Origin: Actinomadura pelletieri DSM 43383
Lineage (GTDB): Bacteria > Actinomycetota > Actinomycetes > Streptosporangiales > Streptosporangiaceae
DNA length: 64,000 bases
Assembly (NCBI RefSeq): GCF_003634705.1
Contig: NZ_RBWU01000004.1
Coordinates: forward strand, 496,001-560,000
Reading direction: 5' to 3'
The notes under the pieces were generated by a model. The model ran no database searches and was not told where the DNA came from. It worked only from the letters and a program-made list of their open reading frames with translations. Within the stretch, counting starts at the first letter, position 1, and the number at the start of each line of letters is the position of its first letter. The position numbers and the translations under genes were made by a program. This document shows, one piece after another, positions 24,981 to 33,930 of this stretch.

Positions 24981-25490
24981 TCATGGTGTTGACCTGGGAG
25001 AACATGGAGTCGCCGCAGAACATGAGGCGGTTGACAAGGTGGCGGAAGCCGGTAGTTTTGCTGCAGTCCAGCACGGGACTCACCGATCGGCCGCCCGAGG
25101 CGCCGCCGGGCACCGCGCCACGACGGGACGGGGATCACGCGAGTGGTCGGCTGCCGTGCCCGCCCGAGCCAGCGTGGTGATCCGAGGCCGTGCCCCCGAG
25201 CGGAGCCGCCCGATCGGGCGGGGGGTTGGACCCGGGAAGGGCCCGGACATCCAGTAGAAAACGGAGCCTCGTTCTCACCGCCTGTGGGACGAACTCCGGC
25301 CCGACGGATGTCGCGGGCCCTCCTCCGTGTCCTCCCGTGCGCCCCTCTTTTGCCCCTCGTGTGCCCCTTGTGCCTTCCGTGGGCCCTTCGTGGGTGCGGT
25401 GTGAGGCCTGCCCGCCGCCACCGGTCCGGTCGCCGTGGGCGCTCCGGCCCGGTAGCGTTCCTGGCATCGGACCGAGGAACGAGGTGGGAC
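24981..25490. other. 510-nt gene-free stretch between kal and lnt
   Basis: No intact gene is seen. The part at 24990-25075 is AT-richer and translates on the minus strand as SKTTGFRHLVNRLMFCGDSM, which looks like a degraded coding sequence of unknown origin. Positions 25315-25400 form a short degenerate GTGCGCCCC/GTGCCCCTTGTGCC tract similar to the tracts at 9985-10260 and 20280-20455. The lnt promoter must lie near the end. Confidence 0.4.
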
Positions 25491-27296
25491 GTGGCCCAGG
25501 AGACCCTTCCTGACCGGTCGTCGCCCGGCGGCCCCGGCCAGGATTCCGGCGGCTCCACGGGCCCGGCACCGGCGACCTGGCCGGACGGGCGGGCCGAGAG
25601 GTTGCGGCACTGGCTGCGCGTCGGCGGCCGCGCCGGTTGGCCCCGTACCCTCCGCGCCGTCACCGCCGGGCTGGTCATGTGGCCCGCGTTCCCGCCGTAC
25701 GACCTCACGTTCCTGGCGCCCGTCGGGGTCGCGCTGTTCATCTTCGTCCTGCGCGGTCTGCCCGCCCGAACCGGCGCCTGGCTCGGCTTCGTCGCCGGCA
25801 CCGCGTTCTTCCTGCCCGTCCTGGAGGGGATCGCCGCGATCGGGCCGGACGGGTGGATCGTGCTCAGCCTCGTCCAGGCCCTGTACTTCGTGCCCCTCGG
25901 CGCCGGGATCAGCCTGGTCACGCGGCTGCCGCTGTGGCCGCTGTGGACGGCCGCGCTGTGGGTCGGCGAGGAACTGGTCCGCGGGCACGTCCCGTTCGGC
26001 GGGTTCCCGTGGGCGCGGCTCGCGTTCAGCCAGACGGCCACGGTCCTGACGCCCTACGCCTCCTACGGCGGCGCGCCTCTGGTCACGTTCCTGACCGCTT
26101 TGGTCGGCGGGCTGCTCGCCTACGCCGCCGTCGCCGCCCACCGCGCCCACACCGCCCACCGAACCCACACCGCCCACCGCGACCGGCTCCGCGCGGACGA
26201 CCAGGCAGGCGGCGGAGCGAGCCCGCAGACCGACCGTGAGACGGGCGGTGAAACGGGCGGTGAGACGCGGGCGGACCGTGTCCGGCGGTTCCCGACGCCC
26301 GGCCGGCGGTCCGGTCTCCTGGCCGCGCTGCTGCCCGTCGGGGCCGCGCTCGGCGCCGTCGCGGCGCTCGCCGGGGGCGGGGCGCTGATCCCCACCCCCA
26401 CCGCCGGACGTCCCGTCACCGTCGCCGTCGTCCAGGGCAACGTGCCCCGTCTCGGCCTGGACTCGCTGGGCCAGCGCAAGGCCGTGCTGAACAACCACGT
26501 CCGGGTCACCCACGAACTGGCCGCCAAGGTCCGCGCCGGCACCCTTCCCCGGCCCGAGCTGGTGGTGTGGCCCGAGAACGCCAGCGACCTGGACCCCTAC
26601 AGCGAACCAGAGGCCTACATGGCCATCGACGGCGCGGTGAAGGCCGTCGGTGTCCCCGTCCTGGTCGGCGCCCTCACCGACACCCCCGACGGCGAGAAGG
26701 TCGAAAACCGCGGCATCGTCTGGGATCCGCGCACCGGGCCCGGCGACTACTACGTCAAACGGCATCCCGTCCCCTTCGGGGAGTACCTGCCGTTCCGCGA
26801 CGTCCTCACCAAGCTGATCACACGGTTCGAGCGGATCCCCCGCGACTTCGCCAAGGGCACCCGCTCCGGCGTGATGCGGCTCGGCCCGGTGACCGTCGGC
26901 GACGTGATCTGCTTCGAGGTCGCCTACGATCGGGAGGTCCGCGACGTGGCGCGCGGCAGTCTGCTGGTCGTGCAGACCAACAACGCCACCTACGGCCGGA
27001 CCAGCCTGCCGCCGCAGCAGGTCGCGATGTCCCGGCTGCGCGCGGTCGAACATGGCCGTACGATCTTGGTTGCCGCGACCAGCGGCATCAGCGCGATCGT
27101 CGCCCCGGACGGCCGGATGATCGACAGGTCCGGGGAGTTCGTCCCGGACCTGCAGGTCGCCACCGTCCAGGCGCGGACGTCGCGGACGCTCGCCGACCGG
27201 GTCGGCGCGGCGCCCGAACGGGTGCTCGCGGTGCTCGGGCTCGGCGCGGTCTGCGCGGCGGCGTGGACGGCGGTCAGGAAGGACGAGGGGAACTGA
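25491..27296 (+). CDS. lnt: Apolipoprotein N-acyltransferase (Lnt)
   Basis: 601 residues from GTG 25491 (GAGG 7 nt upstream). The N-terminal half has about six or seven helices; the C-terminal nitrilase domain carries the catalytic triad Glu in VVWPENASD, Lys in YYVKRHPVPFGEY and Cys in VGDVICFEVAYD. It adds the third acyl chain to lipoproteins at the outer face of the membrane. A hydrophilic insert of about 60 residues with HRAHTAHRTHTAHRD and RETGGETGGET repeats separates the last helix cluster from the enzyme domain. The Ppm1 gene follows after 5 nt, the pairing known from mycobacteria, where the two can be fused. Confidence 0.93.
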   Translation: MAQETLPDRSSPGGPGQDSGGSTGPAPATWPDGRAERLRHWLRVGGRAGWPRTLRAVTAGLVMWPAFPPYDLTFLAPVGVALFIFVLRGLPARTGAWLGFVAGTAFFLPVLEGIAAIGPDGWIVLSLVQALYFVPLGAGISLVTRLPLWPLWTAALWVGEELVRGHVPFGGFPWARLAFSQTATVLTPYASYGGAPLVTFLTALVGGLLAYAAVAAHRAHTAHRTHTAHRDRLRADDQAGGGASPQTDRETGGETGGETRADRVRRFPTPGRRSGLLAALLPVGAALGAVAALAGGGALIPTPTAGRPVTVAVVQGNVPRLGLDSLGQRKAVLNNHVRVTHELAAKVRAGTLPRPELVVWPENASDLDPYSEPEAYMAIDGAVKAVGVPVLVGALTDTPDGEKVENRGIVWDPRTGPGDYYVKRHPVPFGEYLPFRDVLTKLITRFERIPRDFAKGTRSGVMRLGPVTVGDVICFEVAYDREVRDVARGSLLVVQTNNATYGRTSLPPQQVAMSRLRAVEHGRTILVAATSGISAIVAPDGRMIDRSGEFVPDLQVATVQARTSRTLADRVGAAPERVLAVLGLGAVCAAAWTAVRKDEGN

Positions 27297-27301
27297 CACC
27301 G

Positions 27302-28066
27302 ATGGACATCCCAGCCGACCTCGGCCGGGTGCTCGTGATCATCCCGACGTACAACGAGCGGGACAACATCGAACGCATCGCCGCCCGGGTGCGCGAGGCC
27401 GTTCCGTCGGTGGACCTGCTGGTCGTCGACGACGCCAGCCCGGACGGCACCGGCGAGGTCGCCGACGCCATGGCCGACAAGGACGAGCAGATCAAGGTCC
27501 TGCACCGGGCGGGCAAGGACGGTCTCGGCCCCGCCTACATCGCCGGTTTCCGGTGGGCGGCCGACCACGGCTACGACGTCATGGTCGAGATGGACGCCGA
27601 CGGTTCGCACCAGCCGGAGGAACTGCCGCGGCTGCTGACCGCGCTGCAGGACGCCGACCTGGTCATCGGCGCCCGCTGGATCCCCGGCGGCAAGGTCCTC
27701 AACTGGCCCAAGCGGCGGGAGGCGCTGTCGCGCGGCGCCAACACCTACGCCCGGCTGATGCTCGGCATCCCCCTGCACGACGCCACCGGCGGCTACCGCG
27801 CGTTCCGCGCCGCGACCCTCGACAAGATCGGGTTGGACGGCGTCGACTCGCGCGGCTACTGCTTCCAGATCGACCTGGCGCTGCGGGCGTTGCGGCGGGG
27901 CCTGCTCGTCAAGGAGGTCCCGATCACCTTCGTCGAACGCGTCCACGGCACCAGCAAGATGAGCCGCGACGTCATGATGGAGGCGGCGGTGCGCATCACC
28001 CAGTGGGGCATGGCCGCCCGCGCCCGCAGGGCCCGCGCCCGCAGGCTCGAACGCGCCCGCCGCTGA
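27302..28066 (+). CDS. ppm1: Polyprenol monophosphomannose synthase (Ppm1)
   Basis: 254 residues. GT2 fold: VIIPTYNERDNIERIA at the start, VVDDASPDGTG, the catalytic DxD as VEMDADGSHQPEEL, and HDATGGYRAFRAATLDKIG and VKEVPITFVERVHGTSKMS near the end. It transfers mannose from GDP-mannose to polyprenyl phosphate for protein and lipoglycan mannosylation on the cell surface. No membrane domain of its own; the neighbouring Lnt may recruit it. The C-terminus is an Arg/Ala-rich tail. Confidence 0.94.
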   Translation: MDIPADLGRVLVIIPTYNERDNIERIAARVREAVPSVDLLVVDDASPDGTGEVADAMADKDEQIKVLHRAGKDGLGPAYIAGFRWAADHGYDVMVEMDADGSHQPEELPRLLTALQDADLVIGARWIPGGKVLNWPKRREALSRGANTYARLMLGIPLHDATGGYRAFRAATLDKIGLDGVDSRGYCFQIDLALRALRRGLLVKEVPITFVERVHGTSKMSRDVMMEAAVRITQWGMAARARRARARRLERARR

Positions 28067-28156
28067 ACCCCCGCCCGCCCCGCCGGGAAACGTTGGGGGG
28101 CGTTCCGGCGTTGTCAGGGGAGAGAGGGATTCTCCCCGCGACCCGAAGATGGAGTC

Positions 28157-28666
28157 ATGCTGCCGCTGCTACTGGTCCTGGCGTTCCTGGTGATGCCCGT
28201 CCTGGAGATCTACGTGATCATCCAGGTGGGCGGGGTGATCGGCGCCTGGCCCACGGTCGCGCTGCTGGTCGCCGAGAGCCTGCTCGGCGGCTGGATCGTG
28301 CGACGCGAGGGCCGCCGCGCGTGGCGGACCCTGGAGGCCACGCTGCGCCGCGGCGTCATGCCCGACCGGGAGATCGCCGACGCCGCCCTGATCCTGGCCG
28401 GCGGTGTGCTGCTGCTGACGCCGGGGTTCGTCACCGACGTGTTCGGGTTCGCGTTCGTGCTGCCGGTCACCCGTCCTCTCGTGCGCCGTGCCCTGTCCCG
28501 GTACGCGTCGCGGCGGGTCCGGGCCGCCGCGCACCAGGACGGGATCCGGACGCGCGTGGTGTTCCCGCCCGGCTTCGGACGGGCGCAGACCCCGCCGGGA
28601 CCGGTGGTCCGCGGCGAGGTCATCGACGACGTCACCGAGGGCGACGACTCCCCATCCCGCGCCTGA
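28157..28666 (+). CDS. fxsA: FxsA family membrane protein
   Basis: 169 residues. Four helices with the family motifs VLEIYVIIQVGGVIGAWPT, LLVAESLLGGWIVRREG, AALILAGGVLLLTPGFVTD and GFAFVLPVTRPL. FxsA proteins are small inner-membrane proteins (in E. coli linked to phage exclusion). The last 50 residues form a charged cytoplasmic tail. It may be cotranscribed with lnt-ppm1 (90 nt gap). Confidence 0.9.
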   Translation: MLPLLLVLAFLVMPVLEIYVIIQVGGVIGAWPTVALLVAESLLGGWIVRREGRRAWRTLEATLRRGVMPDREIADAALILAGGVLLLTPGFVTDVFGFAFVLPVTRPLVRRALSRYASRRVRAAAHQDGIRTRVVFPPGFGRAQTPPGPVVRGEVIDDVTEGDDSPSRA

Positions 28667-28670
28667 CCGC

Positions 28671-29507
28671 TCAGGCGTCCCGGACGGCGAACAGCACCCC
28701 GCCGACCAGCATCGCCGCCGCCGCGTACCCGGCCAGCAGGCCCAGGCCCGGCCACGGCCCGATCGGGAGCCGTTCCAGGCCCCGCGTGGACTGGACGGCC
28801 AGTCCCGCCGACATCGGCGCGACCTTCTCCAGCCGTTCCCGCCATTCCGCGTCCCCGACGAACCGCGTGACGATCGGGACGATCCACAGCAGCGCCAGCA
28901 CCGCCGTGGTCGCCGCCGCCGTGTCCCGCAGGGCCGTCGCGACACCGAGGGACAGCAACGCCACCAGCACCAGGTACAGGACGGTCCCGGCCGCGGCCCG
29001 CGCCGTGGCGCCGTCCAGCGGCGACAGCGGCGGATACCCGTGCTCGGCGGTGAACCCGTTGCGGGGCAGGATCCCCCGGCCCGCCGCCAGCGCCGCCAGC
29101 ACCCCGGCCGTTCCCGCGGCGGCGACGGCGGCGGCGACCACGGTCGCCTTGGCGGCCAGGACCGTGCCGCGGCGCGGCGTCGCCGCCAGCGTCGCGGTGA
29201 TCGTCCCGGTGGCGTACTCGCCGCCGACCGCGAGGACGCCGAGGAGGACCGCGGCGATCTGGCCGAGCCGCACGCCCGACAGCGCCAGCCTCGGCGTGTC
29301 CTCCGCGCAGCCGGCGGGGGTCGGGCAGTGCGCGGTGTCGACGCCGCCGGTCATCGCGGCGCCGACCGCGACGGTGATCGCGGCCAGGGCGAGCAGCAGC
29401 CACCCGGTGCTCGGCAGCGTCCTCAGCTTGGTCCACTCGGCGAGCACCGCCCGGCCCGCCATGCCCGCCGTGCCGGACGCCACGCCGCCTGTCACGCCGC
29501 CTGTCAC
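28671..29507 (-). CDS. ABC-2 type transporter permease
   Basis: 278 residues from GTG 29507, which overlaps the stop of the upstream permease gene (GTGA); ATG 29462 (MAGRAVLAEWTKLRTLPSTG) is a good alternative. Six helices are visible, with LAEWTKLRTLPS before helix 1, VGGEYATGTITATLAATPRR in the cytoplasmic loop, and hydrophobic stretches TTAVLALLWIVPIVTRF and GLLAGYAAAAMLVGGVLF. Third gene of an exporter operon ATPase > permease > permease, divergent from a two-component system that probably controls it. Confidence 0.85.
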   Translation of the reverse strand: MTGGVTGGVASGTAGMAGRAVLAEWTKLRTLPSTGWLLLALAAITVAVGAAMTGGVDTAHCPTPAGCAEDTPRLALSGVRLGQIAAVLLGVLAVGGEYATGTITATLAATPRRGTVLAAKATVVAAAVAAAGTAGVLAALAAGRGILPRNGFTAEHGYPPLSPLDGATARAAAGTVLYLVLVALLSLGVATALRDTAAATTAVLALLWIVPIVTRFVGDAEWRERLEKVAPMSAGLAVQSTRGLERLPIGPWPGLGLLAGYAAAAMLVGGVLFAVRDA

Positions 29508-30961
29508 GCCGCGTCCCGTCGCCTGACCAGCCACGTCGCGACGACCAACGTCGCCGCCGTGTACGCGCACAGCACCCCGAATCCGGCCCACGGGCCGATC
29601 GCCCGGTCGTGCCGGTCGACGGTGTGCTGCATCGCGAACCCGGCGGCGGGGGTGACCCGCTCCAGCCACCGCGCGGCCGACAGCGGCAGCCCGGTCGCCA
29701 CGATCTGCGGCAGCAGCAGGAGCAGCAGCACGACCGTGATCGCGGGCGCGCTGCGCCGCACGATCGCCGCGACCGCCAGGGCGAACACCGCGACGACGCC
29801 CATCAGCGCCGCCGTGCCCAGCACGGCCCGCAGCACCGCCGGGTCCGACAGCGGCGGCGGCGCGAGCCCGCCCGCGCGCAGCACCGGCGCGGCCAGCAGC
29901 ATCGCGCCGAACGCGGCGACCAGGCCCGCCGCCAGCGACGCCAGGCCCACCACGACCGCCTTGGCGGCCAGTACCCGGCCGCGCCGCGGGCTCGCCGCGA
30001 ACGTCGTGCGCACCATGCCGCGCCGGTGCTCGGCCGTCACGAACAGCACCGCCACGGCGACGATCGCGACCTGCCCGAGCAGCACGCCGGTGAGGGTGAC
30101 ACGGGTGGTGTCCTCGGCGAACGGGTCGTGGCCGATGTCACCGGACCCGGCCAGCGTGTACGTCCCGTCCACCTGTGTGCGGCCGCCCGTGCCCGGGTCG
30201 GCGGGCCCGCCCGGGGCGCCGCGGTCGCGCCACCGGGCGCCGGGCCAGGCGGGCGACACCGACACGTGGTCGAAGGTGGCGCGGGTGTCGGAGGGCGCCG
30301 AGTCGACGGTCTCGCCGCCGAACCGGCGCTGGACCTTCGCCTCGTTCGGGGCGGCGACGAACATGCCGGCCAGGGCGGTTCGCGGCAGCCCGTCCAGGGT
30401 CACCGACCCGACACGCCGCCAGTCGCGCCCGTCCGCGGACTCGAATCCCGTCACGGTCGTGCCCGAGCGGTCCAGCCGCAGCCAGCGCGGCGCGGTGCCC
30501 GTCCCCTCCCCCTTCTGCCCGTCGCCTTTGTACCCGGTCTGGAGTCGGACGCCGTGTCCGGGTGTCACCATCAGCGCGGCGTAGGGGGTGGCGCGGTCGG
30601 CGCTGCCGCGGACCATCAGCCCCGCCTTCGCCCACGCGCCGCCGCCCTGCTGGGAGGTGACGCGGGCGATGACGGAGCCGTCCCCGGCCAGCGGCTGGTA
30701 GGCGTAGTGGCCCAGGTCGTGGATCTGCAACCGGCCCGGGTCGGAGATCTCCCGGCCCGCCCCGGTCGCCTGGGTGCCCGCGGCCGTCAGTAACGCCACC
30801 AGCACGGTCAACGCGACCGACGCCAGGAGGGTCAGCGTCCACCGGGGGACGGTCCGCAGCTTGGTCCATTCGGCCGTCAGCAGCCGTCCGAACCCGTCGC
30901 GGGCCTCGTCCTGGACGGTGCTGCGGTACGGCGGCACGGCGGTGGGCCCCGGGGCGGTCAC
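29504..30961 (-). CDS. ABC-2 permease with a large extracellular lectin-like insert
   Basis: 485 residues; GTG 30961 overlaps the ATPase stop. Helix 1 (RWTLTLLASVALTVLVALLT) is followed by about 190 residues outside the membrane before helix 2 (GVLLGQVAIVAVAVLFVTAE), instead of a short loop. The insert reads GHYAYQPLAGDGSVIARVTS, GAWAKAGLMVRGSADRATPY, WLRLDRSGTTVTGFESADGR and WRRVGSVTL, which resembles DUF1349/concanavalin-type beta-sandwiches that bind glycans. The rest of the permease is normal (EHRRGMVRTTFAASPRRGRV loop, six helices). The insert may sense or bind the exported compound or the cell surface. Confidence 0.82.
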   Translation of the reverse strand: MTAPGPTAVPPYRSTVQDEARDGFGRLLTAEWTKLRTVPRWTLTLLASVALTVLVALLTAAGTQATGAGREISDPGRLQIHDLGHYAYQPLAGDGSVIARVTSQQGGGAWAKAGLMVRGSADRATPYAALMVTPGHGVRLQTGYKGDGQKGEGTGTAPRWLRLDRSGTTVTGFESADGRDWRRVGSVTLDGLPRTALAGMFVAAPNEAKVQRRFGGETVDSAPSDTRATFDHVSVSPAWPGARWRDRGAPGGPADPGTGGRTQVDGTYTLAGSGDIGHDPFAEDTTRVTLTGVLLGQVAIVAVAVLFVTAEHRRGMVRTTFAASPRRGRVLAAKAVVVGLASLAAGLVAAFGAMLLAAPVLRAGGLAPPPLSDPAVLRAVLGTAALMGVVAVFALAVAAIVRRSAPAITVVLLLLLLPQIVATGLPLSAARWLERVTPAAGFAMQHTVDRHDRAIGPWAGFGVLCAYTAATLVVATWLVRRRDAA

Positions 30962-31887
30962 GACGCGGTCCGCCCGGTCAGGGCCTGGAACTCCACGGCG
31001 TCCCTGGTCAGCTCCATGTAGGCCTCTTCCAGGGTGGCCCGGTGCGCGGCGACCCCGCTGAACGTCACCCCGGCGCCCGTCAGCAGGGTGATGATCCGCT
31101 CGGAGTCCAGGCCGGTGACGGTCAGCGCGTCCGTGCCGTGGGCGGTGACGGTCGCGCCCGCGTGCGCCAGCACGGTCATCGCCTCCTGCCGCCGGGCGGT
31201 GCGCACCTCCACCCGGCCGTCGGACGCGGCGTCCAGCAGCTCCCCGACACCGATGTCGGCGATCAGGCGGCCCCGGCCGATCACGACGAGATGGTCGGCG
31301 CCGCCCTCCAGCTCGCTCATCAGATGGCTGGACACCAGCACCGCCCGGCCCTCCCCGGCCAGCGACCGCAGCAGCCCCCGCATCCAGGTGATCCCGTCGG
31401 GGTCGAGTCCGTTCACCGGCTCGTCGAACATCAGCACGGGCGGGTCGCCGAGCAGCGCCGCCGCGATCCCGAGCCGCTGCCGCATCCCGAGCGAGAACGC
31501 GCCCGTCCGGCGCCGGGCCGCGCCGGTCAGCCCGGCCAGCTCGATCACCTCGTCGACGCGGCGGACGGGCAACCCGTTGGCGTGCGCGAGCCACCGCAGA
31601 TGGTCGCGGGCCCGCCGCGCCGGGTGCACCGCCGACGCGTCCAGCATCGCCCCGAGCCGGCACAGCGGCGTGCGCAGCGACCGGTACGGCTTCCCGCCGA
31701 CCAGCGCGGCGCCCGCGTCGGGCCGGTCCAACCCCATGATCACCCGCATGGTGGTGGACTTGCCGGCGCCGTTCGGGCCGACGAACCCGGTGACCCGACC
31801 CGGGGCGACGGTGAACGTCAGGCCGTCCACGGCGGTGGTCGACCCGTACCGTTTGGTCAGGCCCCGCACTTCGATGGTTGCGTCCAT
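30958..31887 (-). CDS. ABC transporter ATP-binding protein
   Basis: 309 residues from ATG 31887. Walker A GPNGAGKST, signature FSLGMRQRLGIA (LSGGQ variant typical of drug-exporter ATPases), Walker B VLMFDEPVNGLD and the H-loop SSHLMSE. A 90-residue C-terminal extension with EVRTARRQEAMTVLAHAG is usual for DrrA/CcmA-like proteins. A TAGCCT box 8 nt before the ATG suggests a leaderless start. First gene of the exporter operon. Confidence 0.93.
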   Translation of the reverse strand: MDATIEVRGLTKRYGSTTAVDGLTFTVAPGRVTGFVGPNGAGKSTTMRVIMGLDRPDAGAALVGGKPYRSLRTPLCRLGAMLDASAVHPARRARDHLRWLAHANGLPVRRVDEVIELAGLTGAARRRTGAFSLGMRQRLGIAAALLGDPPVLMFDEPVNGLDPDGITWMRGLLRSLAGEGRAVLVSSHLMSELEGGADHLVVIGRGRLIADIGVGELLDAASDGRVEVRTARRQEAMTVLAHAGATVTAHGTDALTVTGLDSERIITLLTGAGVTFSGVAAHRATLEEAYMELTRDAVEFQALTGRTAS

Positions 31888-32013
31888 GGCCTGGGAGGCT
31901 ACGGACCGCGGCGGCCCGGGGCATCCCACCGTGGGCCCGTTTCGGGCGGCGGGCACGGAGGGACCCGGCGTCCCTCCCCAGAGGGACGCCGCCGCGCCCG
32001 TGTTCACGCCACA

Positions 32014-33144
32014 ATGATCAGCGTGGGTCGCAGCGAGAAGGGCGAGGACCGGGACACGCGGTGGCCGGGTCCGTGGCCCGCCGCCGGGGTCTGCCTGGCC
32101 CTGGCCGCAGCCGCCGAGGCGGTGCTGCGGACCGAGGGGGCCGGCACGGCACTGTCCCTGGCCATCGTGGTGGACGTGTGCGCGACGCTCCCGCTCGTCC
32201 TGCTCCGCGGCCGTGCCCGGGACCCCGACCGTGGGCGTGATCGTGGGCGTGATCGTGGGCGAGGCGCCGCCCCTGCGGCCGTGGCCGTCACCGCGGGCGC
32301 CGCCGCGGCGTGCGTCCTGCACCGCGGGGTGGCCGTGACGGCGGTCGTCGCGCTCGTCACCGTCTGGGCGGTGTACGTCCGGCGCCGGGTGCGGCGGCGC
32401 CGCGCCGCCGCCGCCGCGCGGGACGCCTCCCGGTGGGCGTTCGAGCACACGCTGCTGGAGCACACCGCCCGGGGCGAACGCGCCCGCATCGCCCGTGAGC
32501 TCCACGACGTCGTCGCCCACCACATCTCGATGATCTCCGTCCAGGCGGAGACCGCGCGGCTGGCCGTGTCCGGCATGCCGGACGAGGGCGCCGAACGCCT
32601 CCTGGCCATCGGCGACACCGCCCGGACCGCGCTGACCGAGATGCGCCGCCTGCTCGGCGTACTGCGCGAGGACGCGGACGCCGGACCGACCCGCCGCCCC
32701 CAGCCGGGCCTGCAGCAGCTCCTTGACCTGATCGACGAGACCCGCGCGTCAGGTCCCGCGAGCGTCCGGCTGCGCGTCCGTGGCGCCGTCACCGCCCTGG
32801 AACCGGGGGTGGAGCTCGCCGCCTACCGGATCGTGCAGGAGGCCCTCACCAACGCGCGGCGGCACGCGCCCGGCGCCGCCGTCGACGTGGAACTCGACTA
32901 CGCCCCCGAGGCGCTGCGCGTCACCGTCCGCGACAACGGCCCCGGCCCCGGCGACGACGTCAAGACCGCCACGGAACACCGGGCCGGGCCCGAGGTGCCG
33001 GCGGCCGCGGGGCACGGGCTGCTCGGAATGCGGGAACGCGCCGCCGCCGTCGGCGGTGCGCTGCGCACCGGGCCCGGGGCGGTCGGCGGGTTCCTGGTGG
33101 AGGCGACGCTGCCGACGCCGTCGCCGGAGGGCGACCGGCCGTGA
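32014..33144 (+). CDS. NarL-type sensor histidine kinase
   Basis: 376 residues from ATG 32014 (GTG 32023 is also possible; neither has a ribosome site). N-terminal membrane part with about four helices, split by a charged loop DPDRGRDRGRDRGRG encoded by 12-bp repeats. HisKA_3 box RARIARELHDVVAHHISMI with the phosphorylated His, then N-box YRIVQEALTNARRHAPG, G1 VRDNGPGPG and G2 GHGLLGMRERAAAVGG. It should sense an envelope or antibiotic signal and phosphorylate the next-gene regulator, presumably to control the divergent ABC exporter. Confidence 0.92.
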   Translation: MISVGRSEKGEDRDTRWPGPWPAAGVCLALAAAAEAVLRTEGAGTALSLAIVVDVCATLPLVLLRGRARDPDRGRDRGRDRGRGAAPAAVAVTAGAAAACVLHRGVAVTAVVALVTVWAVYVRRRVRRRRAAAAARDASRWAFEHTLLEHTARGERARIARELHDVVAHHISMISVQAETARLAVSGMPDEGAERLLAIGDTARTALTEMRRLLGVLREDADAGPTRRPQPGLQQLLDLIDETRASGPASVRLRVRGAVTALEPGVELAAYRIVQEALTNARRHAPGAAVDVELDYAPEALRVTVRDNGPGPGDDVKTATEHRAGPEVPAAAGHGLLGMRERAAAVGGALRTGPGAVGGFLVEATLPTPSPEGDRP

Positions 33145-33809
33145 CGGTCCGTGTCGTCGTCGTCGACGACCAGGAGGTCGTCCGCGCCGGATTCGGCGCC
33201 CTGCTCGGCACCCAACCCGACCTCGCCGTCGTCGGTACCGCCGACGACGGAGCCGCCGCGGTCCGCGTGTGCCGCGAGCGGCGGCCCGACGTCGTGCTGA
33301 TGGACGTGCGAATGCCCGTCATGGACGGCATCGAGGCCACCCGCCGTATCGCCGCCGCCCCCGACGCCCCGCGGATCCTGATGCTCACCACGTTCGACCT
33401 CGACGAGCACGTGTACGACGCGCTGGTCGCCGGGGCCGGCGGGTTCCTGCTCAAGGACGTCACGGCCGAGCGGCTGTTCGACGCCGTGCGGATCGTCGCG
33501 GCGGGGGAGGCGCTGCTGGCGCCCGCGGTCACCCGCCGCCTGATCGGGGAGTTCGTCCGGCTCCGCCCGCGCGCGCCGTCGCGTCCGTCCGGCGCGCTGG
33601 GGGCGTTGACGGCCCGGGAGACCGACGTCCTGCGCCTGGTCGCCGAGGGCCTCAACAACGCCGAGATCGCCGCCCGGCTCACGGTGGGGGAGGAGACGGT
33701 CAAGACGCACGTCAGCCGCATCCTGCGCAAGCTGGGGCTGCGCGACCGTGTCCAGGCGGTCGTCACCGCCTACGAGAGCGGCCTGATCCTGCCCCGCCCC
33801 GACCGGTGA
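33141..33809 (+). CDS. NarL/FixJ-type response regulator
   Basis: 222 residues; GTG 33141 overlaps the kinase stop. Receiver domain with VVVDDQEVVRAGFGALLG, phospho-acceptor Asp in VVLMDVRMPVMDGIEATRR, Thr in LMLTTFDLDEHV and Lys in FLLKDV; LuxR-type HTH at the C-terminus (LTARETDVLRLVAEGLNNAE, GEETVKTHVSRILRKL). It works with the upstream kinase. Likely target: the divergent ABC operon. Confidence 0.95.
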   Translation: MTVRVVVVDDQEVVRAGFGALLGTQPDLAVVGTADDGAAAVRVCRERRPDVVLMDVRMPVMDGIEATRRIAAAPDAPRILMLTTFDLDEHVYDALVAGAGGFLLKDVTAERLFDAVRIVAAGEALLAPAVTRRLIGEFVRLRPRAPSRPSGALGALTARETDVLRLVAEGLNNAEIAARLTVGEETVKTHVSRILRKLGLRDRVQAVVTAYESGLILPRPDR

Positions 33810-33840
33810 CCCCGAGCCCGAGGACGCGGTGCCCGGACAT

Positions 33841-33878
33841 GGGTCGGGCCCGTACCGTCACCGGTACGGGCCCGACCC
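33841..33878. terminator. Strong bidirectional terminator between response regulator and rbpA
   Basis: A perfect 17-bp stem beginning GGGTCGGGCCCGTACCG closes on a 4-nt loop TCAC, between two convergent genes. It should terminate transcription from both sides. Confidence 0.9.
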
Positions 33879-33930
33879 GAAACTCCTGTGGCCCGTGCTG
33901 CTCGTTCCCCTTCGGTCGCTCAGGTGCCGC

